Assembly: GCA_027314845.1 (NCBI GenBank)
Contig: DAHVAA010000053.1
Span: forward strand, 1 to 9,017
Length of the DNA: 9,017 nt
DNA from: Thermoplasmata archaeon
Lineage (GTDB): Archaea; Thermoplasmatota; Thermoplasmata; UBA184
Direction: 5' to 3'
The notes beneath the pieces were generated by a model. That model was given only the letters and a program-made list of their open reading frames with translations, did no database searches and had not been told where the DNA came from. Every line of letters begins with the position of its first letter. Positions within the stretch are counted from its first letter, which is position 1. This document shows, in pieces, positions 6,738-9,017 of this stretch. Made by a program: the position numbers and the translations under genes.

Positions 6738-7676
6738 TCAGCTTTCGGACGCCGGCGACGTCGAAAGCCGTTTCGGACCGACGCGGGGGCGGGCAAGCGC
6801 AGCCAGCCAATCCTGGATCCGCACTCTCGGCCGGAAGCCGAGCGACCGCGCCCGCTCGATGTCCGCCCAAGAGTGGCGGACGTCGTTCGTCCGGGGGGGA
6901 CCGTGGACAATGGGTAGGGCGGGGTTCACCGCCTGGCGGATCCACTCGGCGAGGTCGAGGATCCGTGTCGGTGACCCGGTCCCCACATTGTAGGTTCCAC
7001 CCTTCCCTTCGCCTCCGACGAGAAGTGCGAGGAACCCGACCAGGTCCGACACGTGGACGAAGTCGCGCGTCTGTTCCCCGTCGCCGCTCACCACGAGGGG
7101 CTCGGAGGCGCGCGCCCGCTGGAGGAGCCAACCGATGACCTCCGTTGGCAGGAGGGCCCCGGCGGTCCCGTCCGAGTAGACGTTGAACGGGCGAACGACC
7201 GTCGCGTCGACGCCGTAGAGCTCGCGGTAGAGCGCGACGTACTGCTCCCCGACCATCTTCGACATCCCGTACATGCTGAGCGGGTGGAGGGGGTGTGTCT
7301 CGCGCACGGGAACGTCGACGGTATCCCCGTAGACCGAGACCGAGGAAAGAAAGATCATGCGCGCGTCGTTCCGACGGCTCGCCTCGAGCGCCTGAATCGT
7401 GCCCACGACGTTCGTCTCCGCGATGGCCCGAGGGCTAAGGGGGCGGCCCTCGACCGGGATCCGTGCGGCCAAGTGGCACAAGACGTCAAAATCACGGAGC
7501 GCGCTCGGAGCGTCCTCCGAGGAGATGTCGAGGATGCGACCGCTCGGCCCCGGGAGGAGGTCGAAGCCTTCCACCGTGTAGGTTCCTCTCAGTGCGTCGA
7601 CGAGGGCCGATCCGATCTGACCCGAACTTCCGAGGACCGCGATGCGGGGGTCCGCAAGACGTCGAGGGCCGCTCAA
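6738..7676 (-). CDS. NAD-dependent sugar epimerase/dehydratase (GalE-like, extended SDR)
   Basis: This protein of 312 residues is a nucleotide-sugar epimerase or dehydratase of the extended short-chain dehydrogenase family. The NAD-binding Rossmann motif is GSSGQIG (16-22), followed by FDLL with Asp39, HLAA (68-71), TNVVGT (88-93), SSVSVYG (111-117, active-site Ser), YGMSK with Tyr136 and Lys140, RPFNVY (162-167) and GDGEQTRDFVHVSDL (198-212). The length fits GalE/WbpP-like enzymes (about 310-340). It would interconvert or modify an NDP-sugar in the cytosol; UDP-glucose/galactose 4-epimerase is the default guess, but substrate is not readable. The start is a TTG at 7676. I see no ATG or GTG in frame for a long way upstream, so the TTG is the best choice, though not certain. 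The acyltransferase lies 193 nt upstream on the same strand. The gap has no A/T-rich promoter-like spot, so cotranscription is likely. Confidence 0.92.
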   Translation of the reverse strand: MSGPRRLADPRIAVLGSSGQIGSALVDALRGTYTVEGFDLLPGPSGRILDISSEDAPSALRDFDVLCHLAARIPVEGRPLSPRAIAETNVVGTIQALEASRRNDARMIFLSSVSVYGDTVDVPVRETHPLHPLSMYGMSKMVGEQYVALYRELYGVDATVVRPFNVYSDGTAGALLPTEVIGWLLQRARASEPLVVSGDGEQTRDFVHVSDLVGFLALLVGGEGKGGTYNVGTGSPTRILDLAEWIRQAVNPALPIVHGPPRTNDVRHSWADIERARSLGFRPRVRIQDWLAALARPRVGPKRLSTSPASES

Positions 7677-7869
7677 GGGTCGACCCGCTGCCCGGCGGTG
7701 GGCGTCGACCGTCCCCTCGGGTGGGGGGATCGGCCGCGAGACGCTCCTCGGCGGGTAGGCCCTTCGAACCCGCTCTCCCGTCGAGGCACGACCGGCCCGG
7801 GTCGGACGACTCGCGTGGGGGTCCGCGCGCGGGCTCGGGAGCCCGCCGGCCGGGTGGGAACCTCCGCCG

Positions 7870-8685
7870 TCACGACGGCCAACGTTCGTATCTCCCTTCC
7901 ACGTTGGAGAACCGGAATCGTATTCCCGCGCGTCGGAGCTGGTTCTTCAGGCGATCGGTCTCGGGGTCGGCCGGCCCCTCGATCCTGCGCTCGCGCAGCT
8001 CGAATACCGTCGCGGGTCGATGGTCATGCCCTCGGACCGTGATGCGGTCCTCCTCAAGGACGTAGCGGGTCCGCAGGGTGGCATTGAGCTGGTCGACGAT
8101 CGCCTGCTTCTCCGGTGCGGTGATCTCCCTCGGGTAGGCCCTCTCCCGGATGACACGGGCGGGAACCCCGGCCGCAAAGCATCCGGACGGTAGGTTCTGA
8201 TTCACCAAGGACATTGCGCCTACGACGACGTCGTCCCCGATAGTGACCCCGGGATTGACCAGGGCGTTCGGTAGCCAGACCCGGTTTCCGATCCGCACCT
8301 CGTCGAACCGGACGGGGTAGCCCTCGAACGCGGAGAGGTAGGCGCCGTGCGTGAAGATCTTCGTCCCGATGCCTACTCCGACCTCGCTGCCCAGAGTGAC
8401 TCGTCGAGCGGTGTTGACATGAGAGTACCGACCGAGGTGCAGGAAGTCACCGGTCACGAGCTCGGACTGCCACTCGAAGGCACTGCCGCCCCCGATCGAA
8501 GCATCCTCGTCGATCCAGCACTCGCGGCCGAGCACGATGGATCGCCCTTCGATCACGGCTCCTGCACGGACGATCGTCCCGTCGCCGATGACGAGCCGTT
8601 CTGTGACCTCGATGCGTGCCTTCGGATCGATCCGAACATTGTGCCCCAGCACCTGATGCGTGGCGGGGCGGCGGGGTTCGGCCAT
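7870..8685 (-). CDS. Left-handed beta-helix (hexapeptide repeat) acyltransferase
   Basis: This 271-residue protein shows hexapeptide repeats from about 12 to 180, for example LVIGDGTIVRAGAVIEG, VTLGSEVGVGIGTKIFTHG and VTIGDDVVVGAMSLVNQ, ending in the family signature AAGVPARVI (171-179). His113 in IFTHGAY is a candidate catalytic base. Such enzymes work as trimers and transfer acetyl or other acyl groups from CoA to sugars. With an epimerase and glycosyltransferase nearby, O- or N-acetylation of a nucleotide sugar or glycan is the likely role (inferred). Residues 180-271 form a charged, mostly non-hexapeptide extension that I do not recognise. The ATG at 8685 is chosen because AGGTGG at 8692-8697 sits 6 nt upstream and the fold begins soon after. 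A longer frame from 8835 adds 50 residues of low-complexity sequence and is unlikely. It is the first gene of a probable two-gene unit with the epimerase. Confidence 0.93.
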   Translation of the reverse strand: MAEPRRPATHQVLGHNVRIDPKARIEVTERLVIGDGTIVRAGAVIEGRSIVLGRECWIDEDASIGGGSAFEWQSELVTGDFLHLGRYSHVNTARRVTLGSEVGVGIGTKIFTHGAYLSAFEGYPVRFDEVRIGNRVWLPNALVNPGVTIGDDVVVGAMSLVNQNLPSGCFAAGVPARVIRERAYPREITAPEKQAIVDQLNATLRTRYVLEEDRITVRGHDHRPATVFELRERRIEGPADPETDRLKNQLRRAGIRFRFSNVEGRYERWPS

Positions 8686-8691
8686 CGGACA

Positions 8692-8697
8692 CCACCT
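8692..8697 (-). promoter_or_regulatory. Shine-Dalgarno site deciding the acyltransferase start
   Basis: AGGTGG read on the minus strand lies 6 nt before the ATG at 8685, a good match to the 3' end of archaeal 16S rRNA with normal spacing. It supports the short start over the GTG-type start at 8835. It is the clearest ribosome binding site in the window. Confidence 0.8.
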
Positions 8698-8728
8698 TTC
8701 TGTCGCCTCCGGCGCATCCGGAGCCGAG

Positions 8729-8742
8729 CTATCAAGGCTTGC
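8729..8742 (-). promoter_or_regulatory. Possible box A promoter of the acyltransferase gene
   Basis: A small A/T-richer patch reads AAGCCTTGATAGC on the minus strand, centred near 8735. Archaeal box A sits about 25 nt before the transcription start, which would put the start near 8710 and give a leader of about 25 nt, enough to hold the Shine-Dalgarno site. The match to a TATA box is weak, so this rests mainly on position. Confidence 0.3.
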
Positions 8743-8862
8743 CACGAGGGACGGCAGGGGACCGACCGAGGGAGCCGGTGGGACTCTCGAGGGCCCGACC
8801 CGGATGAGTTGGGGAACCGGAGCAAGGGGGTCCATTCGAGACCCCGGTTGCCTCTTGGTAAA

Positions 8863-8937
8863 TGGGCCCAGTCGGATTTGAACCGACGACCTCCCGGTTA
8901 TCAGCCGGGTGCTCCAGCCAAACTAAGCTATGGGCCC
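8863..8937 (-). tRNA. tRNA-Ile (anticodon GAT)
   Basis: Read on the minus strand the gene folds into a complete cloverleaf. It has a 7-bp acceptor stem (GGGCCCA with TGGGCCC), a D stem GCTT/GAGC, an anticodon stem CCCGG/CCGGG with loop CTGATAA (anticodon GAT), a 5-nt variable loop AGGTC, and a T stem GTCGG/CCGAC with loop TTCAAAT. The discriminator is A, as usual for isoleucine. No intron is seen and CCA is not encoded, so it would be added after transcription. The total is 75 nt including the discriminator. The 3' end faces the acyltransferase gene. Confidence 0.97.
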
Positions 8938-8961
8938 TCGAGGGGCGGGAGGTGAGGGTGG

Positions 8962-8974
8962 CTTTAGGTATTTC
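8962..8974 (-). promoter_or_regulatory. Possible box A promoter of tRNA-Ile
   Basis: GAAATACCTAAAG on the minus strand is an A/T-rich island in very GC-rich DNA, centred about 30 nt upstream of the tRNA 5' end. That is the expected place for an archaeal TATA box with transcription starting at or just before the tRNA. It matches only part of the box A consensus. Confidence 0.5.
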
Positions 8975-9017
8975 GGCGATCCGTAGCTCTCCTGAGGTCG
9001 GGCGGGTCCGAACGGAG

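Noticed and set aside
5135..7138. 667-residue plus-strand frame across the glycosyltransferase and the antisense epimerase
   Set aside because: It is Arg/Pro-rich throughout, runs over two well-supported genes in other frames, and has no domain of its own.
7673..7882. Small minus-strand frame of 69 residues between acyltransferase and epimerase
   Set aside because: It is Arg/Pro/Gly-rich, overlaps the end of the acyltransferase, and shows no motif. Its stop overlapping the TTG start of the epimerase looks accidental.
8686..8835. 50-residue N-terminal extension of the acyltransferase
   Set aside because: A good Shine-Dalgarno site precedes the ATG at 8685, and the extension is Pro/Ser/Ala-rich and unlike the family.
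8935..8944. 10-nt palindrome CCCTCGAGGG at the tRNA 5' end
   Set aside because: Half of it is the tRNA acceptor stem; a palindrome of this size is unremarkable in GC-rich DNA.

Overview
The window looks like archaeal chromosome, most likely a high-GC member of the Thermoplasmatota. The clearest sign is a family of roughly 80-residue repeats of the form Y-x-V-T-F-x-E-x-G-L-P-x-G-T-x-W-S-V. I associate this repeat with secreted proteins of Thermoplasmata and other acidophilic archaea. Other signs are the C-terminal membrane anchor on a surface enzyme, the many N-x-S/T sequons, and a tRNA-Ile(GAT) gene without an encoded CCA. By eye the DNA is about two-thirds G+C, so nearly every frame stays open and most long open frames are shadows. 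The lineage is inferred from protein style; no rRNA or ribosomal protein gene is present to fix it.

Left part (1 to about 4.9 kb) holds two convergent genes for large exported proteins. On the plus strand is the C-terminal part of an AcpA-type phosphoesterase (5' end outside the window), followed by seven repeats, one membrane segment and a short basic tail. On the minus strand is a secreted or N-terminally tethered clan GH-A glycoside hydrolase with a PKD-like domain and two repeats of the same family. The tails of the two genes face each other across 157 nt. A spacer of about 570 nt with no credible gene separates the hydrolase from the next part.

Right part (5.4 to 9 kb) is a small sugar/glycan gene set. 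It has a GT4-type glycosyltransferase on the plus strand, a GalE-like NAD-dependent epimerase/dehydratase on the minus strand, and upstream of the latter a left-handed beta-helix acyltransferase, also minus. The acyltransferase has a good Shine-Dalgarno sequence; the other start sites are less certain. A tRNA-Ile(GAT) gene on the minus strand lies near the right edge, with its 3' end facing the cluster.

Reading as a whole: the right-hand genes could build or modify a nucleotide sugar or surface glycan, and the left-hand genes encode sequon-rich exported hydrolases that could carry such glycans. That link is inference from proximity and sequon content. I found no CRISPR array, transposase, integrase, toxin-antitoxin pair or defence gene. 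The most unusual points are the conserved sequons in the shared repeats, the near-exact 240-nt period of four of them, the inverted arrangement of homologous repeats in the two convergent genes, and a perfect 10-bp hairpin abutting the glycosyltransferase stop codon.
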